Of a stretch of DNA of 64,000 bases, positions 10,094 through 18,742 are shown piece after piece; within the stretch, counting starts at the first letter, position 1, and every line of letters begins with the position of its first letter. The notes under the pieces were generated by a model, which worked only from the letters and a program-made list of their open reading frames with translations, searched no databases and was not told where the DNA came from. Both the position numbers and the translations under genes were made by a program. Origin of the DNA: Vulcanisaeta sp. JCM 14467 (lineage in GTDB: Archaea; Thermoproteota; Thermoprotei; Thermoproteales; Thermocladiaceae); contig NZ_BBDM01000003.1 in assembly GCF_001316245.1 (NCBI RefSeq), positions 163,719 through 227,718 of the forward strand, written 5' to 3'.

Positions 10094-11259
10094 GTAGACC
10101 CACAATACTTGGTTACGTAAGGCCTGATGGCAAGGTTGGCATTAGGAATTACCTACTCGTGATGTCGACGGTCATATGCTCAAGCTTTGTTGCACGTAGG
10201 ATCGCGGACCAGGTACAGGGCGCTGTGGCGATTGAGAACCCATTCGGCTGTGGGCAGCTTGAGCCTGACCTCGAGATCACCAAGAGGACCTTAATAGGCA
10301 TGGCGAAGAATCCAAACGTTGGTGGTGTCCTCGTTGTCGGCCTTGGCTGTGAGCAGATACAGGCTGATGAATTGGTGAGGGAGATTGAGAAGACGGGTAA
10401 GCCCGTGGAGAAGGTGGTGGTTCAGGAGGTTGATGGTGGAACTCCTGCCGCAATTGAGAGGGGCGTCACGTTGCTCAGGAGGATGGCTGAGGAGGTACTT
10501 TCGCAGAGGCCTGAGGAGGTTGACATATCGAACCTGGTCATGGGTGTTGAGTGTGGTGGCTCAGACGCAACCTCAGGGCTAGCGGCAAATCCCGTGGTTG
10601 GTTACGCATCTGATAAGCTAGTTGATTTGGGGGGTACGGTAATACTTTCCGAAACCCCTGAAATGATTGGTGCGGAGGAGATCCTCGCCAGGAGAGCCGT
10701 GTCTAGGGAGGTTGGTGACAAAATAATTAAGGCAGTTAAAAAGTGGATTAACCTAGCCGCGTCCTACGGCGTTGACCTAGTTGGGACGCAACCATCCCCA
10801 GGAAATATAGCCGGCGGCCTATCGACAATTGAGGAGAAGTCCCTTGGGGCAATAATTAAGGGTGGTTCGAGACCGATACAGGGCTTCGTCGATTATGCGG
10901 AGGAGGTTAGGGGTAAGGGTCTCTGGATCATGGACACGCCAGGCTATGACATAATGTCCGTGGTCGGCATGGTGGCTGGCGGCGCCACACTCGTAGTATT
11001 CACAACCGGGCGTGGAACACCCACGGGCAATCCAATAACCCCAGTGATTAAGGTCACCGCAAACCCATACACTGCCAAGAAAATGCGCGAGAACATAGAC
11101 TTCGACGCAAGCACCGTGACGCTGGGTCAAGAAACCATTGAGCAGGCAGGCGAAAGACTCTTCAAGCTAATAATCGACGTAGCCAGGGGTAAACCAACCA
11201 GGGCCGAGTTACTTGGGTTTAGGGAATTTGTAATACATAAGATAATACCATCATTTTAA
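10090..11259 (+). CDS. UxaA-family dehydratase, large subunit
   Basis: The large catalytic subunit of the altronate/galactarate-type dehydratase, 389 residues. The N-terminal YVRPDGKVGIRNYLLV, the ENPFGCGQ and VGLGCEQIQ segments, and MGVECGGSDATSG followed by NPVVGYASDKLVD are family hallmarks with conserved Cys and Gly residues. It starts with GTG overlapping the small-subunit stop. The pair probably converts a sugar acid to its 2-keto-3-deoxy derivative for the archaeal branched Entner-Doudoroff or a related route; substrate is inferred only at family level. Confidence 0.9.
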   Translation: MSRPTILGYVRPDGKVGIRNYLLVMSTVICSSFVARRIADQVQGAVAIENPFGCGQLEPDLEITKRTLIGMAKNPNVGGVLVVGLGCEQIQADELVREIEKTGKPVEKVVVQEVDGGTPAAIERGVTLLRRMAEEVLSQRPEEVDISNLVMGVECGGSDATSGLAANPVVGYASDKLVDLGGTVILSETPEMIGAEEILARRAVSREVGDKIIKAVKKWINLAASYGVDLVGTQPSPGNIAGGLSTIEEKSLGAIIKGGSRPIQGFVDYAEEVRGKGLWIMDTPGYDIMSVVGMVAGGATLVVFTTGRGTPTGNPITPVIKVTANPYTAKKMRENIDFDASTVTLGQETIEQAGERLFKLIIDVARGKPTRAELLGFREFVIHKIIPSF

Positions 11260-11285
11260 CAATTCCAATTAAATCCATTTTTAAA

Positions 11286-11684
11286 TTAAAGCAGTAATTG
11301 CTCAGTCTCCTTAAGCGTCCCCCTAACGACATCAACCTCGAGACCCAATGCCTCCAATGCCGTGACCCCAAGAACATTGACATCCCTCTCCTCACCGAAG
11401 ATCACGGTCACCGCGCCCCTCCTACCCATGACCTCAACAATTGCAGCACCAACGTCCCTCTCGACGTAACCGCCGAAGGCTAGGAATCTCCTCCTCTCGA
11501 GTGGCTTAATTCCTATTGAGTCTAGGAGTGATGCCGATATCACGGAGTAAACCGCGCCGGTATCCACAATGCCGTCAACCTCAACGTATCTACTCATGTC
11601 CGCTGGGTTATAGACCTTAAACCTAACCTTGACAATGCCCATTTCAGTGTTTAATAGAGCAACGGCCCTTATAAACCTACTCAA
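11286..11684 (-). CDS. Retropepsin-like aspartic protease domain protein (clan AA)
   Basis: The protein is 132 residues, the size of a single retropepsin-like monomer. The active-site motif is GIVDTGAVYSVIS (D-T-G-A), followed by a second hydrophobic turn NVLGVTALEALGLEVD that matches the conserved LG..AL.. segment of these proteins. Such proteins act as homodimers, each contributing one Asp. The start codon TTG (11684) overlaps the TGA of the upstream dehydrogenase gene, so the two are co-transcribed. The target is unknown. It is common in archaea as a small stand-alone gene. Confidence 0.82.
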   Translation of the reverse strand: MSRFIRAVALLNTEMGIVKVRFKVYNPADMSRYVEVDGIVDTGAVYSVISASLLDSIGIKPLERRRFLAFGGYVERDVGAAIVEVMGRRGAVTVIFGEERDVNVLGVTALEALGLEVDVVRGTLKETEQLLL

Positions 11685-12567
11685 TCACTGATGTTTGCCA
11701 TTTCGTAGTATAGCTTTAGCAGGGCCTGGGTCCCCTTCTCGCCTAGTCCCTTGGCGACTAGGGCGTTGTATAGTTGTAGTGTTAGTGCTGTGCCTGGTAG
11801 TGGTACGTTTAGTTTGTTTGCTGTTTCTAGGGCGTACCTGAGGTCCTTCCTCAGGTGGGCTGCCCTGAAGCCTGGCTCGAAGTCACCCCTCATCATCTTT
11901 GGCATGTAGTACTGCACCGTGAAGGAGTTCGCAGCCCCCGTGGATAGTACGGTGAATAACTTCTCCATGTCGATGCCAGCCTTCTTCGCGAGTGCCATGG
12001 CCTCGGCCACAGCGAGCATGTCAATACCGACAACTATTTGGTTGAGGAGCTTAAGCATCTGCCATTACCAACGTCACCCGCGTATATTATTGTCTTGCCC
12101 ATGGCCTCGAGGATCGGCTTAACGCGTTGGAAGACCTCATACTTACCACCAACCATTATTGTCAGCGTCCCCTGCCTGGCTCCGATGTCACCGCCAGTGA
12201 CTGGTGCGTCCAGGAACTCAATGCCGTACTTACTCAATTCTCTGGCGAAGTACTTGGCGTGCTCCGGGGAGTTTGTGCTCATGTCAATTACGATTAGGCC
12301 TGGGTGGGCCCCGTGAACAACACCGTTAGGCCCAAGCAACACCTCCTCCACGTCCGGCGCATCAGTAACCATGTCAATGACAACGTCAGACTTCTCGGCA
12401 ACCTCCCTAGGGCTATCAGCAACTGGTACACCCAGTTTTGCGAAGGGCTCGGTCTTAGACCTCGTCCTATTATAAACAATCAATGGGAAGCCAGCCTTGT
12501 GGATATTCATGGCCATGGCACTACCCATAATACCAAGCCCTATGAAACCAACCCTAAGTCTCTCCAT
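11681..12567 (-). CDS. 3-hydroxyisobutyrate / 2-hydroxy-3-oxopropionate dehydrogenase family, frameshifted
   Basis: An NAD(P)-dependent beta-hydroxyacid dehydrogenase of about 295 residues, the normal size. Motifs: nucleotide-binding GFIGLGIMGSAMA, substrate-binding DAPVTGGDIGARQGTL, and the catalytic Lys in GNGQMLKLLNQ. That last motif is read only if one G is added near 12063 (observed GGCAG instead of GGGCAG). A C-terminal helical dimer domain follows (GFRAAHLRKDLRYAL). The family includes tartronate semialdehyde reductase, which would suit the sugar-acid and C2/C3-acid genes in this window; specificity is not proven. Confidence 0.88.
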
Positions 12568-12652
12568 ACAGGGAATTACTACGCAACTTAATGCTTAATA
12601 ATCATTGCCTATAACCTGTTCAATGCGAAAATCCTTATTTGGACGCATTTAA

Positions 12653-13653
12653 TTGCCTCACTATGTGAGGCTTGTTAGGGTTGATGATGCCGTCGGCCAG
12701 GTGCTTGGTTACGATACCACGTATGTTGGTAAGGACGGGGCCATGGTACTGCTGCCCAGGGGCCATGTAATAACTAGGGAGGATGTGGAGAGGTTGAAGG
12801 ACTCTGGGGTTTACTTCGTGTGGGTTGAGGGTGATGAGGAATCAAGCGATTTAATGTATGAGTGGGAGATCGCCGAGACCGTGGCCAGAGCTGTAGCTGG
12901 GGAGAACACTTATGTTAGGCAGGCTAGGCAGGGCTCGGCATGGATCATGGCCGGTGCTAATGGCGTGCTTAGGGTTGACGTTAACGGCTTGACTGAGTTG
13001 AACCTAAGCGGTGATGTCCTATTAATTACTAGGCAGGGCATGAGTGGTGTCGTTAAGGATGAGTTGGTCGGCGTCGTTGATGTGATACCGCTTAGTATGA
13101 GGAGGGGTGAGGTTGAGAGGTTGCTGAGGTTTAGGAACTTGGTTAGTGTGGTGCCGTTTCGTAGGAGGAGACTTGGCGTTGTCATTACGGGTACCGAGAT
13201 ATACCAGGGAAGGAAGAGGGACCTTTACTACCCAGTGATTAAGGCCAGGGCTGATAAGTACGGGTGGGAAGTAGTGTTCAATACCATAGTGCCTGATGAC
13301 GAGGATAAGATAATGAACGCAGTCAGGGAGGCCATTAGGAACGGCGCCGAGGCCGTGGTGATCACGGGAGGCATGTCCGTGGACCCAACGGACAAGACGC
13401 CAATAGCCGTGAGGAGCTTGGGGCCAGGGTAATTGCCTACGGCATACCGATAAAGCCAACGACAATGACCATGGTTGCGGTACTTGACGACACGCCAATA
13501 CTCGCAGTATCAGCCGGAGGGATATACTACAGCGACTACAACGCCCTGGACATACTCCTGCCGAGGCTCATGGCCGATCTGATACCGAGTAGGGAGGAAA
13601 TAGCCGCAATGGGCCACGGAGGACTACTACCGAATTACAAGCCCGGTCATTAA
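12653..13653 (+). CDS. Molybdopterin-binding domain protein (MoaB/MoeA-like), frameshifted
   Basis: About 333 residues. The N-terminal part (DDAVGQVLGYDTTYV...GHVITREDVERLKDSGV) is the MoeA-like linker region found in archaeal stand-alone molybdopterin-binding proteins. The C-terminal MoCF domain has TGTEIYQGR, VITGGMSVDPTDKTP and VSAGGIYYS. A missing G near 13412 breaks VRELGARVIAYG; after repair the frame runs to the TAA at 13651-13653. The start is TTG at 12653. Role is in molybdenum/tungsten cofactor handling. It ends tail-to-tail with the HEPN gene, sharing four bases. Confidence 0.83.
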
Positions 13654-14081
13654 ACCGTAATACCAAGTGCACTAAATACATTAGTCACTATGTCCCTAGC
13701 CCTACGCGCCATAGACAAAGCCCTAGCGGCAACCTCACGGTTATAAATCATGCCAGGAGTCAAGCCGGCCGTCGGCTCACCATAAGTTGAGCGTGCATGC
13801 TCGGCAGCCAACTCATGGCTCATCCTAGCCAATTCAATGATAAGCTCCCTAACACTACCCGGCACTTGGTTTATGAGACCCATTAATTGATTCGATGGAT
13901 CATGACTCCATGTTGGTACTTGATAAACCGCAATAACGGCCTTCGCAAAATTCTCAACAGCTAATTGCGAATAATGTACACAGCCGGCCCAGTCCTCAAG
14001 CGAGAAGTATCTCTCAGCCCTACTTAAGTGCTCGTTAGCCAATTCATATCGATACTTAACCTCGTTCATTGGGTCAATCAT
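13650..14081 (-). CDS. HEPN domain protein of an MNT/HEPN pair
   Basis: A 143-residue helical protein of the HEPN family (PF05168 type). YSQLAVENFAKAVIAVY and WSHDPSNQLMGL match the core helices, and the Ser-His-Asp resembles the conserved [ST]HD of MNT-linked HEPN proteins. HEPN proteins of this kind act as RNase toxins that are kept silent by the partner nucleotidyltransferase, which modifies the toxin. Its ATG overlaps the repaired stop of the MNT gene by four bases (ATGA), so the pair is coupled, antitoxin first. Confidence 0.85.
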   Translation of the reverse strand: MIDPMNEVKYRYELANEHLSRAERYFSLEDWAGCVHYSQLAVENFAKAVIAVYQVPTWSHDPSNQLMGLINQVPGSVRELIIELARMSHELAAEHARSTYGEPTAGLTPGMIYNREVAARALSMARRARDIVTNVFSALGITV

Positions 14082-14544
14082 ATTATCCTAACCCTCTCCA
14101 GGGGCTTCGGCAATACCAATAGTAGGCCCTGCCATCTTTAACCCTCTTGAGGCCACTCTCAATTATTCTACGCCTGACCCGTTCCAGGAATTCGCTTAAT
14201 TTGCCCGTCCTGTCCAGGAGGACCACGGCGTCCCAATAGATATTTAATAATAACGGCGTGATAATACCTGGGTTGAGGAATTCGTTAATGTCCATGTCGA
14301 TAATGGTCAATGGGTAGTCATGAAGTAGGGCGCTAACGGCCAGGTAAACAGCCCTCCTACGCCTAACACGGTCGATCTTGTTCAAACCGGTGTGTAGCAC
14401 GAGTAAATCAACGTCACTACGATCATCAGCCTCACAACGAGCCAGGGAGCCAAAGAGGAGCACAGCCACGAAACTACTACCCACTAACCTGCTGAGCCTA
14501 GTCCTCACGTCATTAATGACAGCTTGGCAGTCAATCATTACCAA
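14078..14544 (-). CDS. MNT-type nucleotidyltransferase (antitoxin), frameshifted
   Basis: A minimal nucleotidyltransferase. The active site is LLFGSLARCEADDRSDVDLL, with the Gly-Ser and the Asp-x-Asp of the pol-beta superfamily. A single missing G near 14123 shifts the end. With it restored the C-terminus reads YYWVLPKPLERVRII, a usual ending for the family, and the stop overlaps the HEPN start at 14081-14078. Members of this group act on their HEPN partner (AMPylation) in the MNT/HEPN toxin-antitoxin systems; that is known for relatives and inferred here. Confidence 0.85.
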
Positions 14545-14669
14545 GAATGAATTGGGAATAAGCCCTTAAATGCTCTTTGCAGCATCGCCAACGGCATACT
14601 ATTAAAGCCGAATTGAAAGCCTCTCATGCATAATGCCTTTAAGCTAATAAAATGATTTAAGCCTTGGTT

Positions 14670-15146
14670 ATGGAGAGGTTAATTAGGATGGCCGTGGAAC
14701 GCGGAATAAACGTTGAGGACCTAATAATAAACGCCATCAGGAACGTGAGTGGTGACCCAACAGAAGTAGTGAAGCTGAGGCTTGAATTGGCAAAGGTTTA
14801 CCTAAGCGAGGCTAGGGGGTACATGGGTAGGGGTGATGCAGTGCAGGCCAGTGAGAGGGCGTACAGGGCTGCAGAGAACGTAATCAAGGCCTTGGCCGAG
14901 AAGTACAACACGCCAGAGCACCAGCAAGCAGTCAGGGAGGGCAGGTGGCACATAGACCTATTGATCAAGGCAGTAACCACACTATCAAATAAGCTAGGCC
15001 ACTGGGTGTCGATCGGATGGGCCAGCGCATTCCTCATCTACGACATGGGATTCCACGAAGCCAAACTGACGGTCGACGCCATAACAGGCTACATTGATGA
15101 GGTCGAGAAGATGGTTAGGGAGGCTGAGAAGGTATTAATGCATTAA
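14670..15146 (+). CDS. PaREP1 family protein
   Basis: PaREP1 family proteins are small helical proteins expanded in Thermoproteales, of unknown function and with a fold resembling HEPN. The hallmark here is LRLELAKVYLSEARGYMGRGD, then QASERAYRAAENVIKAL, with the C-terminal GFHEAKLTVDAITGYI. It is about 46% similar by eye to the copy at 15884-16372. I chose the ATG at 14670 over the TTG at 14664, because it aligns with the start of that paralogue. It is part of a cluster of such genes in alternating orientation. Confidence 0.85.
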   Translation: MERLIRMAVERGINVEDLIINAIRNVSGDPTEVVKLRLELAKVYLSEARGYMGRGDAVQASERAYRAAENVIKALAEKYNTPEHQQAVREGRWHIDLLIKAVTTLSNKLGHWVSIGWASAFLIYDMGFHEAKLTVDAITGYIDEVEKMVREAEKVLMH

Positions 15147-15366
15147 TTAAAGTAAGATAAAGCATTTTAGGGACGCACGTTATAGCGCTTCCTCGGCATT
15201 ATACAGCTTTAGTAAGGCTCTGCCCTAGACTGTAGTGTAACTTGGACCAGGGCGTGGTGAGGATTCTCATGATCAAGCGGTGATGAAACGACTGTATGCG
15301 CATTTATCAATTATCCACGCAGTTACTAGGCAGGTGAGTATTGCCGTGCCTCCTTAATGTTTAAGG

Positions 15367-15850
15367 TTAGGATTGCTTGATCCTATTCCTCAACCTATCC
15401 CTTATGAAGTTTACAACCTCGATTATGTCCTTCCTCACTAATTCCTCGCTTGTGTACCTCGATACCTCACTATCCCTGTCTAAGCCATTATACTGGAATT
15501 CGTGTAGGTTTAGGGCTATCTCGACGTAAAGCCTTAACTCCTTATCACCTATCATCGATGCCACTTCCCTGAGTCTCGAGCTCGGCATTACGGCTATCAA
15601 CCAATCAACCCTATCAACCACCTTGGTTGGCGACAACTCCTAACGCCCCTGTAGTGCTTGGCTAGTTCATCCCTGTAGTCAACGGCCAGCCCAGCCACGT
15701 AGGCCTTAACGGCTTGGAAGGCCTTGCCTGCAGCGTTCCTGAGTAGGCCATTCTGTAGGAACCTCTCGGCCAGCTCGGCTTCGTAGATCGCTCCCTAAAC
15801 CTATCCTCCTGGTACTTCCTCGCGTCTATCCAGGGCTTCGTAATCTCCAT
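15367..15850 (-). CDS. PaREP1/PaREP8-type protein, frameshifted
   Basis: The open C-terminal part (VVDRVDWLIAVMPSS...YVEIALNLHEFQYNGLD) and a 5' part in two other frames join to one protein of about 160 residues. The 5' part (MEITKPWIDARKYQED, then EAELAERFLQNGLLRNAAGKAFQ) needs frame shifts near 15790 and near 15640. The paralogue broken by the IS607 element (24904-27413) has the same layout: GLLQNAASKAF, then IALSLHRFSYNGFD. That identifies the reconstruction as real. Function is unknown. It is head-to-tail with a PaREP1 gene upstream on the same strand, 33 bases away. Confidence 0.7.
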
Positions 15851-15883
15851 GACGCCAACGCTATTAATTTAATGCGTGGCTTA

Positions 15884-16372
15884 TTAAACCCCTTGGGTCT
15901 CGAGGGCCTTCCTGGTGTTTATTACGAGGTTTTCAACGAGCTTTAGGTAATTCGTTAGGTCGTTCACGCTTAATTTTGCTTCGTGGAAGCCCCACACGTG
16001 GAGTACATAGCCGGCCGCCCAGCCGATTGCTACCCAATCACCGAGTATTGAGGCTAGGGTGTTGCTCGCCTTCTGTAAATATTCCGTGAACCATCTACCC
16101 TCCTTAATGGCTTGTTGGTACTCCTGCGTGCCGTACTTCTCAGCGAGGGCCTTGATGCATTCCTCAGTTGCTTTGTACAGTTTTTCAGAGGCTTGTACGG
16201 CATCGCCCTTATTCATGTATTCCCTGGTCTCATTAAGGTACTTATCGGCTAGCTCTAGCCTGATCCGGATGCTGGCTGATGGGTCATTCCTGCCAATGGC
16301 GTTTATTATTAGGTCTATCACGTCAATGCCCCTCTCCTCAGCCGCCTTGATTAGTTCCTCGGGTATCTCCAT
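15884..16372 (-). CDS. PaREP1 family protein
   Basis: The protein has 162 residues and no frame problem. It carries IRLELADKYLNETREYMNKGD, QASEKLYKATEECIKAL and GFHEAKLSVNDLTNYL, the PaREP1 pattern, and is a clear paralogue of the plus-strand gene at 14670-15146. The start ATG at 16372 gives MEIPEELIKAAEERG, matching the start of its paralogue. It is likely co-transcribed with the PaREP8-type gene just downstream. Function is unknown; a nucleic-acid related or toxin-antitoxin role is only suggested by the HEPN/MNT neighbours. Confidence 0.87.
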   Translation of the reverse strand: MEIPEELIKAAEERGIDVIDLIINAIGRNDPSASIRIRLELADKYLNETREYMNKGDAVQASEKLYKATEECIKALAEKYGTQEYQQAIKEGRWFTEYLQKASNTLASILGDWVAIGWAAGYVLHVWGFHEAKLSVNDLTNYLKLVENLVINTRKALETQGV

Positions 16373-16440
16373 CCAATGCTTATTTCATTAACGGGTTAAA
16401 TTAATCTTTACCTGCGCAGTAACACCCTGTGCAGGACTTA

Positions 16441-16856
16441 ATGGAGTTGATTAATGAGATTGCTAGGAGGAAAGGCTTGGACCTAGGGGTAGGGTTGATT
16501 TATACCTTAGGATCCGTGAGGAGCTTCTTAATGAGGCCGATAGGGAGTATGCAGTTAACAACCTCGTGCTAGCTAGCGAGAAGTATTGGGGCGCGGTTGC
16601 GGCGTTGTTGAATGTCATAGGTGAGTTGGGGGTTGGGAGCACTATAGTCATAGGGATTACGCCGTGATCGTTGAGCGATTGGCCGGTGAGCTTCGTGATG
16701 ATGAGCTAAGGGTTTTGTTTGATTCCGTGGAGAAGCTTCACGCCAATTTTTTACCATGGTTTCCTCGATAAGGAGGGCTTTGACCTGCGTAGGAGCAGGG
16801 CCCTGGCACTTATTAATAAATTGAAAGAATATATAAACAGGCATAGGTCAGTTTAA
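16441..16856 (+). CDS. PaREP1 family protein with three frame breaks (possible pseudogene)
   Basis: No single frame is long here, but reading across three shifts gives one consistent PaREP1 protein. It runs MELINEIARRKGLDL, then DLYLRIREELLNEADREY and ASEKYWGAVAALLNVIGE. It ends GWEHYSHRDYAVIVERLAG, LHANFYHGF and LINKLKEYINRHRS before the TAA at 16854-16856. Breaks lie near 16490, 16632 and 16750, the last in a run of six T's. LHANFYHGF is the late conserved motif of PaREP1. Given the indel rate elsewhere it is probably intact in the organism. It is 42 bases upstream of the HEPN/MNT pair, same strand. Confidence 0.68.
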
Positions 16857-16898
16857 TTATTTAAGGCATCAGGGCCTCAGTAAAATTTAGTTAGGTTC

Positions 16899-17285
16899 AT
16901 GAATCTACCCAGCGAGTGGGTCGAGAAAGGCGATGCCTTCCTCAGGGATGCGGAGAACCACGTTAGAGACGGCTTGTACTGGCTATCGTGCTTCGAGGCC
17001 CAACAAGCCGCTGAGCTTTATCTAAAGGGCTACCTACTTGCGAGGACTGGTACGTATCCATTTACCCATGACTTGGCTGAGTTGCTTAGGGTTATTAAAT
17101 CGTTGGGTGTTGATGTCCCCGTGGAATTATACGTCTATGCTGACGCCCTCAGTGGCGAGTACACGTTGTCCCGTTACCCTGGTAGGAAGCCTAGGGTTTA
17201 TAATGGGGATACAGCAAGTAGGTGTGTTGAGTATGCTAGGAGAATCGTTGGATTCATTAGGTCAATTTCTAAGGACCCTGTCTAG
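16899..17285 (+). CDS. HEPN domain protein of a second HEPN/MNT pair
   Basis: A 128-residue HEPN protein: EWVEKGDAFLRDAENHV, then WLSCFEAQQAAELYLKGYLL and PFTHDLAELL, with the THD motif in the usual place. The C-terminal RYPGRKPRVY and AEAR-like helix are typical for this branch. Unlike the pair at 13.6-14.5 kb, here the HEPN gene comes first and overlaps the nucleotidyltransferase gene. Predicted RNase toxin; no activity is shown. Confidence 0.87.
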   Translation: MNLPSEWVEKGDAFLRDAENHVRDGLYWLSCFEAQQAAELYLKGYLLARTGTYPFTHDLAELLRVIKSLGVDVPVELYVYADALSGEYTLSRYPGRKPRVYNGDTASRCVEYARRIVGFIRSISKDPV

Positions 17286-17618
17286 CTACTTAAGTAAGGG
17301 TGATGAGCTCCTTAGGGAGTACGTGAGTAGGTTGGTTAGGGAGGTGCCCGAGAGCACGATTGTCCTCTTTGGGTCCAGGGCTCGTGGCGATTACCTACCC
17401 AGTAGTGATTATGACGTGGCCGTTGTACTTAGGCAGGTTGTTAATGTGCATGATGAGGTTTCGAGGCTGCGTTCGCTTAAGCCTGAGGCTTATTCCTTGA
17501 TTTGCTCGTTTTGAGCATTGATGAGGTTGGTGACCCTGTCGTTAAGGAGATGCTTAGAGGTTGTAGATTGCTCTATGATGGTTTGGGTATTGGCAGTTCC
17601 CTGGGTTGTAGGTCTTAG
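17248..17618 (+). CDS. MNT-type nucleotidyltransferase of the second pair, frameshifted
   Basis: The active site reads IVLFGSRARGDYLPSSDYDVAV, with GSRARG and Asp-x-Asp. The likely start is TTG 17248 (LDSLGQFLRTLSSYL), overlapping the HEPN stop, although ATG 17233 is also in frame. Near 17500 one base shifts the frame: instead of ending after SLICSF, the protein goes on as LDLLVLSIDEVGDPVVKEML to a TAG at 17616-17618. That stop lies two bases from the convergent dehydrogenase stop, which supports the repair. Predicted antitoxin acting on the HEPN partner. Confidence 0.8.
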
Positions 17619-17619
17619 T

Positions 17620-18662
17620 CTATGTGGGTGTTATTTCGAGTACTGTCTTTATGTCGTCGTGGGTCCATGTGTATGCTTCCTGGTAGTTGTCAAGGCTTGC
17701 CCTCTTGGTTATTAGTTTGGCCGGCCAGTTGTTGAATTCCTCCTTAGCCCTCCTCAGGTGCTCCAGGGCCATTTCGAAGTGCTTGATCCCGGCGTTTACC
17801 GAGCCTATTATGACCTTGTTATTGAGTACGACGTTGGTCATTAACTCACCGAGATTGTTTAGGGAGCCACCGCTTGGGTATACGCCGAGTAGTACGTAGA
17901 CGCCATTTGGTGCGATGTGCCTTAACCCCTCATTGATCACCTGCGTGGCGCCGGTTGCCTCAACGACTATGTCGAATTCACCGCTTATCTGCTCAACGGC
18001 AGAGTCTATGTATGTACCGCCAAGCTCCCTAACGAGCTTGGCCTTAAGGCTGTCTGGCGGCCTTGTCGCTATTGTCACTGTGCTTAACCCCATTAGCCTA
18101 AGCACCATGGTTGCCAGGAGCCCGACGGGTCCTGCGCCAAGTATTAATGCGCTCCTTGGCTTCCAGTCAAACCTAGCCTGCCCAATCCTCATGGCCATGT
18201 CAATGCCCTTCTCAACCACTGAGAGTGGTTCCGTGAGGACTGCGATGTCAACTATTTCCTTGGGAGCCCTAACCAGGTACTTAGCATCAGTGACTGAGTA
18301 CTCCGCGGCGTGGCCGTGTAGTCCCCAGATACCATGCTCCAGGTAGTGGCCGACTGGGCAGAAGTCCACTGGTAAGTCGCAGTTCAATGGTCTCCTCACT
18401 GTTGGTACGACTATGTCACCCACGCCGACATTATCCACCCCATCGCCTAGCTCAGCCACTTCGGCCACGGCTTCGTGACCCAGGATTAGGTATTGGCTTC
18501 CCTCAGGTGCCTTGCCATACCTACCTCGATAATCTCCTTATCCGTGCCACAAACACCAACTAATGGGCTTGAGCAGTACCTGCCTTTACCAGGGCTTGGC
18601 TTGGGTACGTCCATGGGTCTCAGGGACTCGGGTATTCCAGGTATTACGGTGACCGCCTTCAT
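17620..18662 (-). CDS. Glucose 1-dehydrogenase-like zinc dehydrogenase, frameshifted
   Basis: A medium-chain dehydrogenase of the archaeal glucose/aldose dehydrogenase group, which starts the nonphosphorylative Entner-Doudoroff route. Motifs: MKAVTVIPGIPESLR, catalytic zinc Cys in VGVCGTDKEI, LGHEAVAEV, a Cys-containing structural loop, nucleotide-binding ILGAGPVGLLATMV, and late NNKVIIGSVNAG, which is characteristic of the glucose dehydrogenase branch. Three frame breaks lie in the first 200 bases (near 18590, 18560 and 18520); with them the N-terminus QVLLKPISVGVCGTD is restored. ATG 18662 has a TATA box at 18694-18685. The enzyme would fit the importer and sugar-acid dehydratase upstream. 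Confidence 0.85.
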
Positions 18663-18684
18663 ACAGTTATGTATAGGGTGCCTG

Positions 18685-18694
18685 TATAAATATT
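18685..18694 (-). promoter_or_regulatory. TATA box of glucose dehydrogenase-like gene
   Basis: ATTTATAC on the minus strand is 23-32 bases before the ATG at 18662, making the transcript leaderless. Confidence 0.55.
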
Positions 18695-18742
18695 TTAGAT
18701 AGTGAAACTTAATGCGTGGTTTATGATTTTATGTTTTAGGAA

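Noticed and set aside
15281..15330. C box GTGATGA in the gap after the first PaREP1 gene
   Set aside because: No D' or D box lies at a usable distance.
17915..18346. Long open frame antisense to the glucose dehydrogenase gene
   Set aside because: It lacks family features and mirrors a well-supported gene; low stop frequency on the opposite strand explains it. The same applies to the frames at 22155-22574, 27839-28393, 13022-13498 and others.
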